NCBI GenBank assembly: GCA_002280855.1
Contig: NCEU01000004.1
Location: 62,688-126,687, forward strand
Reading direction: 5' to 3'
Source: Sphingomonadales bacterium 32-65-25
GTDB taxonomy: Bacteria > Pseudomonadota > Alphaproteobacteria > Sphingomonadales > Sphingomonadaceae
DNA: 64,000 nt
Shown here: piece by piece, positions 1 to 8,989 of the stretch
Layout of the letters: each line of letters begins with the position of its first letter
Numbering within the stretch: the first letter of the stretch is position 1
The notes under the pieces: model-generated
Databases searched by the model: none
Seen by the model: only the letters and a program-made list of their open reading frames with translations
Told to the model about the DNA's origin: nothing
Program-made: the position numbers and the translations under genes

Positions 1-2228
1 GTGATGCGGTCGTTGAAGTCAAAGCTCCAGTAATCGACCGAAACGGTGAGCCCGCCAGTGGAGACCACCGCCCCCACGTTGTAGGTGAAGGCAGTTTCCG
101 GTCCCAGATCATTGGGGTTGCCGAAGATGTCGACCGACTTGAAGTTGTTGGCTGCCGCCTGGATGCCGGCCAGGCTGGTGATCTGGTTGCGGGCCACCTG
201 GTTGGCCTGCGGGCCGCGGAAGGTGGTGCCCGCCGAACCGCGCAGCACCAGCCAGTCGGTCGGGCTCCAGCGCACCGTGCCCTTGGGGTTGAAGGTGGAA
301 CCGACCGAGCCGCCATAATCTTCGAAGCGGGCCGCGCCGGTGATTTCCAGCGTGGTGGTGACCGGGATCTTCACTTCGGCAAAGATGGCCTTCACGTTCT
401 GCGTCTGGCGTTCAAAACGCGTGCCACCGAGGAAGATGAACGGACCGACGCCTTCGATCGGCGTGCCGACGCAGCTCAGATCGCCTTCGCGGAAACAGGG
501 ATTGAGGTTGAGATCGGATTCGGAGTTGATCGGACGGCTCGACCAGCCGTTGCCACGATACTGCGCGCCAAAGGCATAGGCGATCGGCCCGCCACCGAGG
601 TCAATCCCGGTTTCGCCCGAGAAGATCAGATCGACAACCGTCTGTTCTTCCACCTGGAAGGTGCCGTTCTTCACGTGCATCCAGTTGACCAACTCAGGCG
701 AGTTCGACGCGCCTGGCACGAAATTGGGATTGGTCAGGCCCTGGATCGAAATCGGCTGCGCGGCATTCAGGAACGGGTTGAACCATTGGCAGCCGTTCTG
801 GCCAGCCACTGTGCCGGTGCAATTGGGGCCGCCAAAACCATTCAAAGCTGCCTGCAGCCGCGAACCGACCATATCTGGCACGGCGGTCCGGCGTTCCGAC
901 CGCCACCAGGTGCCATAGAGTTGGCCGCGGAAATTGTCGGAAAACTCATGTTCGATGCCGCCCGATGCGCGATAGGCCTTATTGTTGGCCCGGCCAACAC
1001 CAGCGCCGCGATCGGGATCAGCCGGATTGCCCAGCCAACCGAACGGGCGCCAGAACACCGCCGTGATCGCCGCCAATGGACGCTCAGGCGTGGATGGCGC
1101 CAGGCCGCTCTGCGCCAGGAAGGCCGGAACGCCCGGGTTGTTGGGGCTCACCGTGAACGCGTTGGCCGAACCGGAACCGCGTGGACCCTGCGTGGGCGGG
1201 AACGACGGCGAATAGCCCAGCGAGTTCAAATCGGTCTGGGCGTACATGAATTCCAGATGCACCTTGGTGCGATCCGTCAGATCGACATCGGCCTGCAGAT
1301 AGCCCTGATAGCGATCTTCCTCTTCGATGATGTTGTTCCACGGGATGAAGCTGAACCGGCACAACGCGCCGTCATTGACCCCGCCAACCGCCGAGCAACC
1401 GGCGTTGCCACCGTCACGGGCGGTCTGCGTCTGGATTGCGCCATTGTTGAGATAGGATGCGGCAAACAGACCCGGCGTGCCCAGCGCCGACCAACCCGAC
1501 GGATTCTGCTGATAGGTGGTGCGGCTGAACTCGCGGGCATAGTTGGGCAGGGTGGAGCGATGCTGCCAGCCAAAGCCGCCCATCAGATTGACCTTGCCGA
1601 ACGTCTTGCCGATCAGGATCGAGCCGGTCCAGTTGTCGTCGGAGCCCTTGATGGCGTCCCAGTCACCCTGCACGATCACGCCATTGAAATTGCGGCGGGT
1701 GGTGAAGTTGGCAACGCCGGCGATGGCATCGGAACCATAGGTGGCGGCCGCGCCATCCTTCAGCACTTCGATGTTCTGCAGCGCGAAGATCGGAATCAGG
1801 TTGGTATCGATGAAGCCATCGCCTGGCGCCAGCACGGTGCGGCGGCCGTTGAACAGCACCAGCGTGCGGGTGGGCCCAAGGCCGCGCAGGTTCAGCGAGC
1901 CATTGCCCTGGAAGCCCTGCGACGCGGTGGCATATTGGTTGGAATCACCCAGCGTGGCGCCAACCGAAGGCAGCTGCTTGATGAATTCCAGCGGCGAGGA
2001 GACGCCCTGCTTGTTGAGATCATCGGCGGTGAACACATCAACCGGCATGGCTGCATCTTCGCGGGTGCCACGAATGAAGCTGCCGGTGACGATGATTTCG
2101 CTTTCAACAGCCTCCGTATCGGCCGCTGCCTGAGGGGCCGCCTGTGCAAAGACCGGGCTGGCGATCACTGCAATCGTGGAAAACAAGGCTACAGCAGCGC
2201 AGCTGTTGCGAAGGCACATCACCCCCAT
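1..2228 (-). CDS. TonB-dependent receptor (3' end beyond window)
   Basis: Outer-membrane receptor for TonB-driven uptake of a large or scarce substrate, which the sequence does not identify. About 742 codons are visible and the reading frame runs out of the window, so the last barrel strands are missing. Translation from ATG 2228 gives a signal peptide ending near SPVFAQA, then a TonB-box-like EIIVTGS and a plug domain with NLRGLGPTRTLVLFNGRR and DGAAATYGSDAIAG. A long beta-barrel part rich in aromatic and Asn/Gly residues follows (for example TFRGPQANQVAR, VSVDYWSF). GGGGAG lies 7 bases before ATG 2228, which favours it over the in-frame ATG at 2219. It stands alone downstream of gshA with a 219-base leader. 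Family call is firm; the ligand is unknown. Confidence 0.93.
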   Translation of the reverse strand, partial: MGVMCLRNSCAAVALFSTIAVIASPVFAQAAPQAAADTEAVESEIIVTGSFIRGTREDAAMPVDVFTADDLNKQGVSSPLEFIKQLPSVGATLGDSNQYATASQGFQGNGSLNLRGLGPTRTLVLFNGRRTVLAPGDGFIDTNLIPIFALQNIEVLKDGAAATYGSDAIAGVANFTTRRNFNGVIVQGDWDAIKGSDDNWTGSILIGKTFGKVNLMGGFGWQHRSTLPNYAREFSRTTYQQNPSGWSALGTPGLFAASYLNNGAIQTQTARDGGNAGCSAVGGVNDGALCRFSFIPWNNIIEEEDRYQGYLQADVDLTDRTKVHLEFMYAQTDLNSLGYSPSFPPTQGPRGSGSANAFTVSPNNPGVPAFLAQSGLAPSTPERPLAAITAVFWRPFGWLGNPADPDRGAGVGRANNKAYRASGGIEHEFSDNFRGQLYGTWWRSERRTAVPDMVGSRLQAALNGFGGPNCTGTVAGQNGCQWFNPFLNAAQPISIQGLTNPNFVPGASNSPELVNWMHVKNGTFQVEEQTVVDLIFSGETGIDLGGGPIAYAFGAQYRGNGWSSRPINSESDLNLNPCFREGDLSCVGTPIEGVGPFIFLGGTRFERQTQNVKAIFAEVKIPVTTTLEITGAARFEDYGGSVGSTFNPKGTVRWSPTDWLVLRGSAGTTFRGPQANQVARNQITSLAGIQAAANNFKSVDIFGNPNDLGPETAFTYNVGAVVSTGGLTVSVDYWSFDFNDRI

Positions 2229-2367
2229 CAATCTTCTCCCCAAAATGGCCATCGCCCAGCCTTGGCTCCAACAATGGAGTGGTCCGGGTCGTGACACATG
2301 GAGAGTGTTTAACCTTTGCTTGTCGCCGTCAAGAGGCGGCAAGCAAAGGCAAAAGCTGTCTGCACAA

Positions 2368-2440
2368 CAGCAGTGTCTCTGCTGCAACAGTCCAAGGGAC
2401 TGCTTCAGCCCGCACTGTTGCCACTACTTGGCAATAGTGC
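2368..2440 (-). promoter_or_regulatory. Three consecutive hairpins in the leader of the TonB-dependent receptor
   Basis: The 219-base gap between gshA and the receptor contains three inverted repeats: CAGCAG/CTGCTG (2368-2373 and 2379-2384), CAGTCC/GGACTG (2388-2393 and 2397-2402), and GCACTGTTGCC/GGCAATAGTGC (2412-2422 and 2430-2440, one mismatch). None is followed by a T-run on the minus strand, so they are not simple terminators. They could be protein operators or structure in the receptor's 5' leader. No known riboswitch consensus was recognised. Confidence 0.4.
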
Positions 2441-2447
2441 TGATGAT

Positions 2448-3821
2448 TCAATAACTTTCGGTTTCGTAAACGCGGCTGATGTCGCCGCCCCACGACCCGT
2501 TGTAGAGCGCCAGCAGCCGATCGGCCGTGGTCATGCCACTGGCGACAATCTCGCGCAGCGGGTTGAGGAAGCCCTGTTCGGTATCGCCGGCGTTATTCAA
2601 CCGGGCGCGAGCGGCAAGTCCAGCATCTGAGATCTTCAGCACTTCAGCCGCCAGATCCTTCAGGGTACCACCATTAGGACTGGCCGCGCCCAAAGCCAGC
2701 GCCGGCACTTCCCGGCGCAGGCGATCATGGTCTTCCGGCGTCCAGTGCTTGACCAGGTCCCACGCTGCATCCAGCGCCGTCTGATCATAGAGCAAGCCGA
2801 CCCACAGTGCCGGCAATGCGCAGATGCGATCCCAGCGCCCGCCATCGGCGCCGCGCATTTCCAGATAGCCCTTCATCCTCACTTCCGGGAACGCAGTGGA
2901 CAGATGATCCTTCCAATCACCCAGCCGCGGCTTCTCACCGGGCAGCACCGACAATTTGCCGGCAAGGAAATCGCGGAACGACAGGCCGGCTGCGTCGATA
3001 TACTTGCCGTCGCGATAGACGAAGTACATCGGCACATCGAGCGCGTAATCGGTATAATGTTCGTACCCGAAGCCATCTTCGAACACGAAGGGCAGGATGC
3101 CGGTGCGGGCCGGATCGGTGTCGGTCCAGATATGGCTGCGGAACGATTTGAAGCCGTTGGGCTTGCCTTCCGTGAACGGCGAATTGGCGAACAATGCGGT
3201 GGCGATCGGCTGCAGCGCCAGGCTCACGCGGAATTTCTGCGCCATGTCGGCTTCGCTGCCATAATCCAGGTTGGTCTGGATCGTGCAGGTGCGCAGCATC
3301 ATGTCGAGGCCAAGGCTGCCGACGCGCGGCATGTGGCGCAGCATGATGTCATACCGGCCCTTGGGCATGATCGGCAGTTCGGCGCGCGTCTTGTCGGGCC
3401 AGAAGCCCAGGCCAAGGAAACCCAGGCCCAGTTCGGCGCCCAGCTCGCGGCATTGTTTCAGGTGGCGGTTCGATTCCGCACAGGTCTGGTGCAGATTTTC
3501 AAGCGGGGCGCCCGACAATTCGAACTGGCCGGCCGGTTCCAGGCTGATGTTGCCATCGGCACCCTTCAGCGCGATGACGTTCCCGCCTTCCAGGATCGGC
3601 TCCCAGCCATAGCGCGTCATCGCCATCAACAGGTCGCGGATCCCGCCGGGTTCACTGTACGACGGCGCGCGGTGATCTTCGGTGCGGTAAACGAATTTCT
3701 CGTGCTCGGTGCCAATGCGCCAGGCGTCGCGGGGCTTGGCGCCATCGGCGAACACCGAAACCAGCTGGTCGCGCGATTCGATGATCATGTCATCGCCAGC
3801 GGAAGTCACCTTGTTGCTCAT
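2448..3821 (-). CDS. gshA: Glutamate-cysteine ligase, plant/proteobacterial type
   Basis: Catalyses ATP-dependent joining of glutamate and cysteine, the first step of glutathione synthesis, in the cytosol. The 457-residue product has the GCS2-like fold signature near the N-terminus (WRIGTEHEKFVY), a substrate region EPAGQFELSGAP, then MLRTCTIQTNLDYGSEADM and SFRSHIWTDTDPARTG. It ends with NPLREIVASGM. Length fits the alphaproteobacterial enzyme (about 455). ATG 3821 (MSNKVTSAG) is preferred over an upstream in-frame ATG at 3857, because the conserved region begins shortly after it and AAGGC motifs lie just upstream. It is transcribed away from the small lipoprotein gene at 3976. A glutathione S-transferase is encoded at 13714. 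Confidence 0.95.
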   Translation of the reverse strand: MSNKVTSAGDDMIIESRDQLVSVFADGAKPRDAWRIGTEHEKFVYRTEDHRAPSYSEPGGIRDLLMAMTRYGWEPILEGGNVIALKGADGNISLEPAGQFELSGAPLENLHQTCAESNRHLKQCRELGAELGLGFLGLGFWPDKTRAELPIMPKGRYDIMLRHMPRVGSLGLDMMLRTCTIQTNLDYGSEADMAQKFRVSLALQPIATALFANSPFTEGKPNGFKSFRSHIWTDTDPARTGILPFVFEDGFGYEHYTDYALDVPMYFVYRDGKYIDAAGLSFRDFLAGKLSVLPGEKPRLGDWKDHLSTAFPEVRMKGYLEMRGADGGRWDRICALPALWVGLLYDQTALDAAWDLVKHWTPEDHDRLRREVPALALGAASPNGGTLKDLAAEVLKISDAGLAARARLNNAGDTEQGFLNPLREIVASGMTTADRLLALYNGSWGGDISRVYETESY

Positions 3822-3975
3822 GCCTTGCGCCTTAACGCCGTTGCCCCGCTGGCGCAATGAACCGGCCCTGTTGCGATTTCATTGCAACGTTCCGATCATC
3901 AGGCCGGGCACTCATCGTGGCGAAGCTGTCATTCTGCCCCTTGCCATAATGTCATGTTTGCCCACATTGGCCGCC

Positions 3976-4140
3976 ATGAGAGTTGCGACCTTGTTGATTC
4001 TGGCGCTGCTGCCGCTCACCGCCTGTGGCGTGGAGCAGAGCCAGCCCGCGCCCGTGACGGCCGATGACCGTTGGGGCCATCTGCCGCCCGATCCGGAACG
4101 GCCGCAACAGGCCGAAGGCGCCAGGCCGCCACGCGGCTGA
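3976..4140 (+). CDS. Small lipoprotein, 54 residues
   Basis: Tiny predicted lipoprotein. Residues 1-17 form a signal peptide with lipobox LTAC, so Cys17 would become the lipidated N-terminus. The mature part (about 38 residues) is Pro-rich and charged (DDRWGHLPPDPERPQQ), with no recognised domain. ATG 3976 is chosen because it gives a compact positively charged signal start (MRVATLL). Upstream in-frame ATGs would add residues unlike a signal peptide. It is divergent from gshA and 76 bases ahead of the amidohydrolase gene. Similar short orphan lipoproteins are common in sphingomonads; the role is unknown. Confidence 0.6.
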   Translation: MRVATLLILALLPLTACGVEQSQPAPVTADDRWGHLPPDPERPQQAEGARPPRG

Positions 4141-4216
4141 GCCCACTGCAAAGCGGCAGGATTGCGCTGCAGCGCTGATCTGGCATCCTCCCCGCCTTTC
4201 GCAGGAGGAATTGGCC

Positions 4217-5962
4217 ATGCATGATCTCGTGATCCGCGGCGGCACCATCGTTGATGGCAGCGGCAATCCACGCTTCACCGGCGATATCGCCGTCGATGGT
4301 GGCCGCATCACGGCCGTGGGCGCCGTTACCGCTCCGGGGCGCGAGGAGATTGAGGCCAAGGGGCTGATCGTCACGCCCGGCTTTGTCGACATCCACACCC
4401 ATTATGATGGCCAGGCGACTTGGGATTCGGAAATGGCGCCGTCGTCGTGGCATGGCGTCACCACGGTGGTGATGGGTAATTGCGGCGTCGGCTTTGCGCC
4501 GGCCAAGCCCGACAAGCACCAATGGCTGATCGGGCTGATGGAAGGGGTGGAGGATATCCCCGGCACCGCGCTGGCCGAAGGCATGACCTGGGACTGGGAG
4601 ACATTCCCCGAATATCTCACTGCGCTGGAAAAGCGGCAACGCACCATCGATGTCGCCACCCATGTGCCGCACGGCGCCGTGCGCGCCTATGTGATGGGCG
4701 AACGCGGGGCCCGCAACGAAAAGCCGACCGCAGACGACATTGCGAAGATGGCCGAAATCGTCGCCGATGGCGTGAAGGCCGGCGCACTGGGTTTTTCCAC
4801 CAGCCGCACCATCCTGCACAAATCGATCGACGGCGAACTGGTACCCGGCACCACCGCCGAGAAGGACGAGCTGATCGCCATCGGCCGCGCCATGGGCAAG
4901 GTGGGCCACGGCGTGTTCGAAATGGCCAGCGACCTGAAGCGCGAATGGGATGAATTCGGCTGGATGGCCGAAATGAGCCGCGAGACCGGCCTGCCCGTCA
5001 CCTTCGCCATGCTGCAGTCCATCGCCAAGGAACTGCCGTGGGAAGAGCAAATGAGCGAGACCGCGCGCGCCAATGCAGATGGCGCCAACATCGTCGCCCA
5101 GATCGCCATTCGCGGCAACGGCATCTTGATGGCGTGGCGCGGCACCGTGCACCCGTTCAAGTTCCGTCCGAGTTGGCAGGCCATCGAGGCGCTGCCGTGG
5201 GACGAACAGTTGCAGCATCTGCGCGATCCGGCGTTCAAGGCGAAGCTGTTGGCCGAAGACAATGTCTGGCCCGAAACCGATGTGCTGCCGCTCCTGATGG
5301 CGGTCGCGATGGGCTGGCAGCTGCAGTTCGAAATGACGGAAGGCTTCAACTACGAGCCGACGCAAGCCGAGACCATCTTTGCGATGGCCAGGGCCGCCGG
5401 CAAGGACCCGGCTGAATATGCCTTTGACCTGCTCAGCCGGGATGAGGGCAAGGGCTTCATCTATTTCCCCATCCTCAATTACGCCGATGGCAACCTCGAT
5501 TTCGTCAAGGGCCTGCTGCACCGGGACGACGTGGTGATCTCGCTGTCCGACGGCGGCGCCCATTGCGGCACCATCTGCGATGCCGCCAGCCCGACCTATC
5601 TGCTGCAACATTGGGTGCGGGACCGGACGCGCGGCACCGTCAGCCTGGAAAACGCCATCCGCCGCCAGTGCCACGACACGGCCAAACTCTATGGCCTGAA
5701 TGATCGCGGCGTCATCGCACCGGGCTATCTCGCCGATTTCAACATCATCGATCTTGACCGGCTGCAACTGGGCAAGCCGTGGCTGGCCTTCGATCTGCCG
5801 GCCGGCGGCAAGCGGTTGCTGCAAAAGGCCGATGGTTATGTGGCGACGATCAAGAATGGCGAAGTGACGTTCCGCAACGGCCAGATGACCGGCGCCCTGC
5901 CCGGCGGCCTGATCCGCGGGCCACAGGCATCGCCCGCCACCACTGCAATGGCCGCTGAATGA
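4217..5962 (+). CDS. N-acyl-D-amino-acid deacylase family amidohydrolase
   Basis: Metal-dependent amidohydrolase of the D-aminoacylase group, 581 residues. It is expected to hydrolyse an amide such as an N-acyl-D-amino acid or related compound; the substrate is not determined here. Visible metal-site motifs: HTHYDG (His60, His62), GNCGVGFAP (Cys89, the bridging Cys typical of D-aminoacylases), GFSTSR, and SDGGAH (Asp445-His449). ATG 4217 follows a strong AGGAGG (4203-4208) at ideal spacing; codons upstream do not resemble the family. No signal peptide is seen, so it is probably cytosolic. Its stop overlaps the start of the penicillin-acylase-like gene (ATGA), implying translational coupling and a joint pathway for breaking amide bonds. 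Confidence 0.85.
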   Translation: MHDLVIRGGTIVDGSGNPRFTGDIAVDGGRITAVGAVTAPGREEIEAKGLIVTPGFVDIHTHYDGQATWDSEMAPSSWHGVTTVVMGNCGVGFAPAKPDKHQWLIGLMEGVEDIPGTALAEGMTWDWETFPEYLTALEKRQRTIDVATHVPHGAVRAYVMGERGARNEKPTADDIAKMAEIVADGVKAGALGFSTSRTILHKSIDGELVPGTTAEKDELIAIGRAMGKVGHGVFEMASDLKREWDEFGWMAEMSRETGLPVTFAMLQSIAKELPWEEQMSETARANADGANIVAQIAIRGNGILMAWRGTVHPFKFRPSWQAIEALPWDEQLQHLRDPAFKAKLLAEDNVWPETDVLPLLMAVAMGWQLQFEMTEGFNYEPTQAETIFAMARAAGKDPAEYAFDLLSRDEGKGFIYFPILNYADGNLDFVKGLLHRDDVVISLSDGGAHCGTICDAASPTYLLQHWVRDRTRGTVSLENAIRRQCHDTAKLYGLNDRGVIAPGYLADFNIIDLDRLQLGKPWLAFDLPAGGKRLLQKADGYVATIKNGEVTFRNGQMTGALPGGLIRGPQASPATTAMAAE

Positions 5963-8265
5963 TCCGCGCTGTCGCCGCCGCCCTGTTGCTGAGCACGGCG
6001 GCGACCGCCCTGGAAGCGCCTCCCGGGGCCTTTGCGGAAAGCCGCGCTCTGCCCGGCCTCACCGCGCCGGGCGAGATCATCATCGACCGCGCCGGCATTC
6101 CGCACATCTATGCCGCCAATGCCCGCGATGGCTTTTTCCTGCAGGGCTATGCCGTGGCGCGCGACCGGCTGTGGCAGATTGATCTGTGGCGCAAACGCGG
6201 GCTGGGCCGGCTCTCGGCCAGTTTCGGCGCGCAGTTCGTCGCGCAGGATCGCGCGGCGCGGCTGCTGCTCTATCGCGGCGACATGGCGGCGGAATGGGCC
6301 GCCTATCCGTCTGCCGCAAAGGGCTGGACCGAGGCGTTCGCCGCCGGCATCAACGCCTATGTTGCGGATGTGGAGGCCGGCCGCGCGCCGCTGCCGCTGG
6401 AATTCACCGCCACCAACACAAGGCCGGAACGCTGGCAGGCCGACGACGTCGTGCGCATCCGTTCCAACGCGCTGGCCAGCAACCTGACCAGCGAAGTCGT
6501 CCGCGCCCGCGCCCTGTGCGGCGGGGACCTCAAATATGAACCGCTGCGCCGCGAGCTGGCGCCAGCGCACACGGTGAGCATCCCCAAGGGGCTCGACCCG
6601 TGCAGCATCCCGGCCGACGTGCTTGATGACTATGCGCTCGGCACCGGCGATGTGCGCTTTGATGGCCAAAAGATCGTGGTGGCCAGCCTCGATCCCGACA
6701 TCCAGGAGGGCAGCAACAACTGGGTGATCAGCGCCGGCAAGTCTGCCACCGGCCGTCCGATATTGGCCAATGATCCGCACCGCGCCCATGCCGTGCCCAA
6801 CCTGCGTTACCTGTCGCACATCGACACGCCGGAACTGAAGATCGCCGGATCGGGCGAGCCGGCGCTGCCCGGGATCAGCTTTGGCCACAACGAGGATGTG
6901 GCCTGGGCCATCACCATCTTCGCCATCGATCAGCAGGATCTGGTGGTGAACCCCAAGGCGACAAAGCTCACCGAAGTGCGCGAGACCATCGAGGTGAAGG
7001 GCGAAGCGCCGCGCGAGGTGGTGCTGAAGTTCAGCGAAGACGGCCCGATCATCCACGAAGATCCCACGTCGGGCCGCAGTTTCGCCCTGCGCGCCACCTG
7101 GACCAAGCCCGGCGCGTCTGCCTATTTCAACGCCAGTTGGGCGTGGACGGCCAAGACCTGGGATGATTTCCTTGTCGCCCGCGATCATTGGGGGGCGCCG
7201 CCGCTCAACCTGCTGTTTGCCAATCGCGCCGGCGATATCGGCTGGGCGCCGGGCGGTTTCGTGCCGGTGCGCGCTGCCGGTGATGGCCTGCTGCCGGTGC
7301 CCGCCGGCAAGGCCCACCGCTGGACCGGGCTGCTCGATGCGAAACTGATGCCGGTGAAACACAACCCGGCCGATGGCTGGATCGCCACCGCCAACGAGAT
7401 GAACATTCCCGCCGGCTATCCGCACCTGCTCGGGCTTGAATGGGCCGACCGCAGCCGCATCACCCGCATTTCCGAAGTGATCGGATCGAAACCGAAATTC
7501 AGCCTCACCGATGCGATGGCACTGCAGAACGACCCGACGTCCCCCATGGCCCGCCGCGCCGTGGCGCTGCTGCAGGGCCTTGCCGGCCGCGACGCCAATG
7601 AGCGTGGCGCGCTGGCCCTGCTCGGCAACTGGAATGGCCATGAAGGGCCGGATTCGGCCGCAGCGGCCCTCTATGAAATCTGGGCCGCCCGCCATTTGGC
7701 CGCAAGCGCGGTGAAAGCCATCGTGCCAGAAGCGGCCCGCCGCAACTTCGGCCGCACCAGCATCGGAAATATCCTGCCGGTGCTGGAAGACGGTAAACTG
7801 CTCGGCCCCGATTCTGCCGCGCTGCGGGCGGAGATATTGCTCGGTTCGCTCGGGCTCGCCTTTGCCGAAACCGCCCGCCTGCTCGGCCCCGATCCCGCCA
7901 CCTGGCGCTGGGGCGCGCTGCACCGCGCCGATTTCCAGCCGGCCCTGCCGATCGCCGGCCGCGATGCCGAACGCCGGGTGGGCCCGGTGCCGATCGGCGG
8001 CAGCGGCTCAACCCCCATGGCGATGGGAACAGGCCCCGATTTTCGCGTTGTTTCCGGCGCGTCGGTGCGCGTGGTGCTCGATGTGGGGGCGTGGGACAAC
8101 AGCATGGCGATCAACACGCCCGGCCAATCCGGCGATCCGGCCAGCCCGCATTACCGCGACCTGTTCCCGCGCTGGGCCAGCGGGCAATATGTGCCCTTCG
8201 TCTGGAGCCGCCCGCGCGTCGTGCAAGAGGCGGAACGCATCATCAACGTCACCCCTGGCCGTTGA
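5959..8265 (+). CDS. Penicillin acylase family Ntn hydrolase
   Basis: Self-cleaving N-terminal-nucleophile amidase, 768 residues, probably periplasmic. Residues 1-19 look like a signal peptide. An alpha-chain region (GIPHIYAANARDGFFLQGY, ARDRLWQIDLWRKRGLGRLS) precedes the processing site in EGSNNWV, where Gly251-Ser252 would be cut so that Ser252 becomes the catalytic N-terminus. Typical beta-chain motifs follow (NDPHR, LPGISFGHNEDVAWAIT, GDIGWAPGG). The family includes penicillin amidases and acyl-homoserine-lactone or lipopeptide acylases; sequence alone does not separate these. The start overlaps the deacylase stop by four bases. Its 3' end overlaps the convergent rsmE by 17 bases. Confidence 0.88.
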   Translation: MIRAVAAALLLSTAATALEAPPGAFAESRALPGLTAPGEIIIDRAGIPHIYAANARDGFFLQGYAVARDRLWQIDLWRKRGLGRLSASFGAQFVAQDRAARLLLYRGDMAAEWAAYPSAAKGWTEAFAAGINAYVADVEAGRAPLPLEFTATNTRPERWQADDVVRIRSNALASNLTSEVVRARALCGGDLKYEPLRRELAPAHTVSIPKGLDPCSIPADVLDDYALGTGDVRFDGQKIVVASLDPDIQEGSNNWVISAGKSATGRPILANDPHRAHAVPNLRYLSHIDTPELKIAGSGEPALPGISFGHNEDVAWAITIFAIDQQDLVVNPKATKLTEVRETIEVKGEAPREVVLKFSEDGPIIHEDPTSGRSFALRATWTKPGASAYFNASWAWTAKTWDDFLVARDHWGAPPLNLLFANRAGDIGWAPGGFVPVRAAGDGLLPVPAGKAHRWTGLLDAKLMPVKHNPADGWIATANEMNIPAGYPHLLGLEWADRSRITRISEVIGSKPKFSLTDAMALQNDPTSPMARRAVALLQGLAGRDANERGALALLGNWNGHEGPDSAAAALYEIWAARHLAASAVKAIVPEAARRNFGRTSIGNILPVLEDGKLLGPDSAALRAEILLGSLGLAFAETARLLGPDPATWRWGALHRADFQPALPIAGRDAERRVGPVPIGGSGSTPMAMGTGPDFRVVSGASVRVVLDVGAWDNSMAINTPGQSGDPASPHYRDLFPRWASGQYVPFVWSRPRVVQEAERIINVTPGR

Positions 8266-8989
8266 TCGCCTGCCAGACGGCGATGGCCGCCAGTGCAGCG
8301 GTATCGGCGCGCAGGATGCGCGGGCCCAGGCTGACCGCCACGGCACCAGGGTGCGCACGGATGGCGTCACGCTCCGGCGCCGTGAAGCCGCCTTCCGGGC
8401 CGATCAGGATCGCGGCTGGCGCCGGCACACGAGCCATGGTGGCGGCCATGGCTTCGCCGCCGGTTTCGTCGGCAAAGATCAAGGCGCGGTCCGCCGGCCA
8501 ATTCTTCAACAACCGCTCAAGCGTGACGGGGTCGGGCAATTCCGGCACCGCCGTGCGGCCCGATTGTTCGGCGGCCTCCACCAGATGCGCGCCCAGCCGC
8601 TCAAGATTGGGCTTGTCCACCACGGTGCGCTGCGTCGTCACCAACTGCAGTCTCGCCACACCCAGTTCGCAGGCCTTCTCCACCAGCCAGTCAATGCGGC
8701 CCTTTTTCAAGGGCGCGGCGCACAGCCACAAATCGGGCACTTGTTCCTGCGGCGCACTTTGATGCTCGGCCGCCAGTGTCACCGCTTTCTTCGCCACGCT
8801 TGCCACCCGCGCCGCCCATTCACCATCCCGGCCATTGAACAGCCGCACCATGTCCCCCGGCTGCCGGCGCATGACGCTGCCAAGATAATGGGATTGCGGC
8901 TGATCCAGCGTAATAAGCGCACCCGCACCGAGCGCACCCTGCACATGCAGGCGCGGCGTGGTTGACAAGCTGCGGTCGAATTCGCTCAT
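8249..8989 (-). CDS. rsmE: 16S rRNA (uracil1498-N3)-methyltransferase
   Basis: SPOUT-class enzyme that methylates U1498 of 16S rRNA in assembled 30S subunits. The 246-residue product has the N-terminal PUA-like part (HYLGSVMRRQPGDMVRLFNG), a central KKGRIDWLVEKACELGV, and the C-terminal SAM-binding knot IGPEGGFTAPE followed by SLGPRILRADTA. ATG 8989 gives MSEFDRS; conserved sequence begins about ten residues later, so a downstream start such as the TTG codon near 8968 is possible. ATG 8989 overlaps the ubiA ATG on the other strand (shared CATG). The 3' end overlaps the penicillin-acylase gene. Confidence 0.93.
   Translation of the reverse strand: MSEFDRSLSTTPRLHVQGALGAGALITLDQPQSHYLGSVMRRQPGDMVRLFNGRDGEWAARVASVAKKAVTLAAEHQSAPQEQVPDLWLCAAPLKKGRIDWLVEKACELGVARLQLVTTQRTVVDKPNLERLGAHLVEAAEQSGRTAVPELPDPVTLERLLKNWPADRALIFADETGGEAMAATMARVPAPAAILIGPEGGFTAPERDAIRAHPGAVAVSLGPRILRADTAALAAIAVWQAINGQG

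Noticed and set aside
675..2294. Long rightward reading frame opposite the TonB-dependent receptor
   Set aside because: Antisense to a clear receptor; composition is Arg/Gly-rich with no domain, as expected for the complement of a GC-rich gene.
2412..2440. Intrinsic terminator of gshA
   Set aside because: The stem has a mismatch on the transcribed strand and no following T-run; listed instead as leader structure.
2727..3860. Rightward frame opposite gshA
   Set aside because: Shadow frame; no motifs or ribosome-binding site, while gshA is unmistakable.
4016..7923. Two long leftward frames opposite the deacylase and penicillin-acylase genes
   Set aside because: His/Gln/Asp-rich antisense translations without recognised domains; the plus-strand genes have catalytic motifs.
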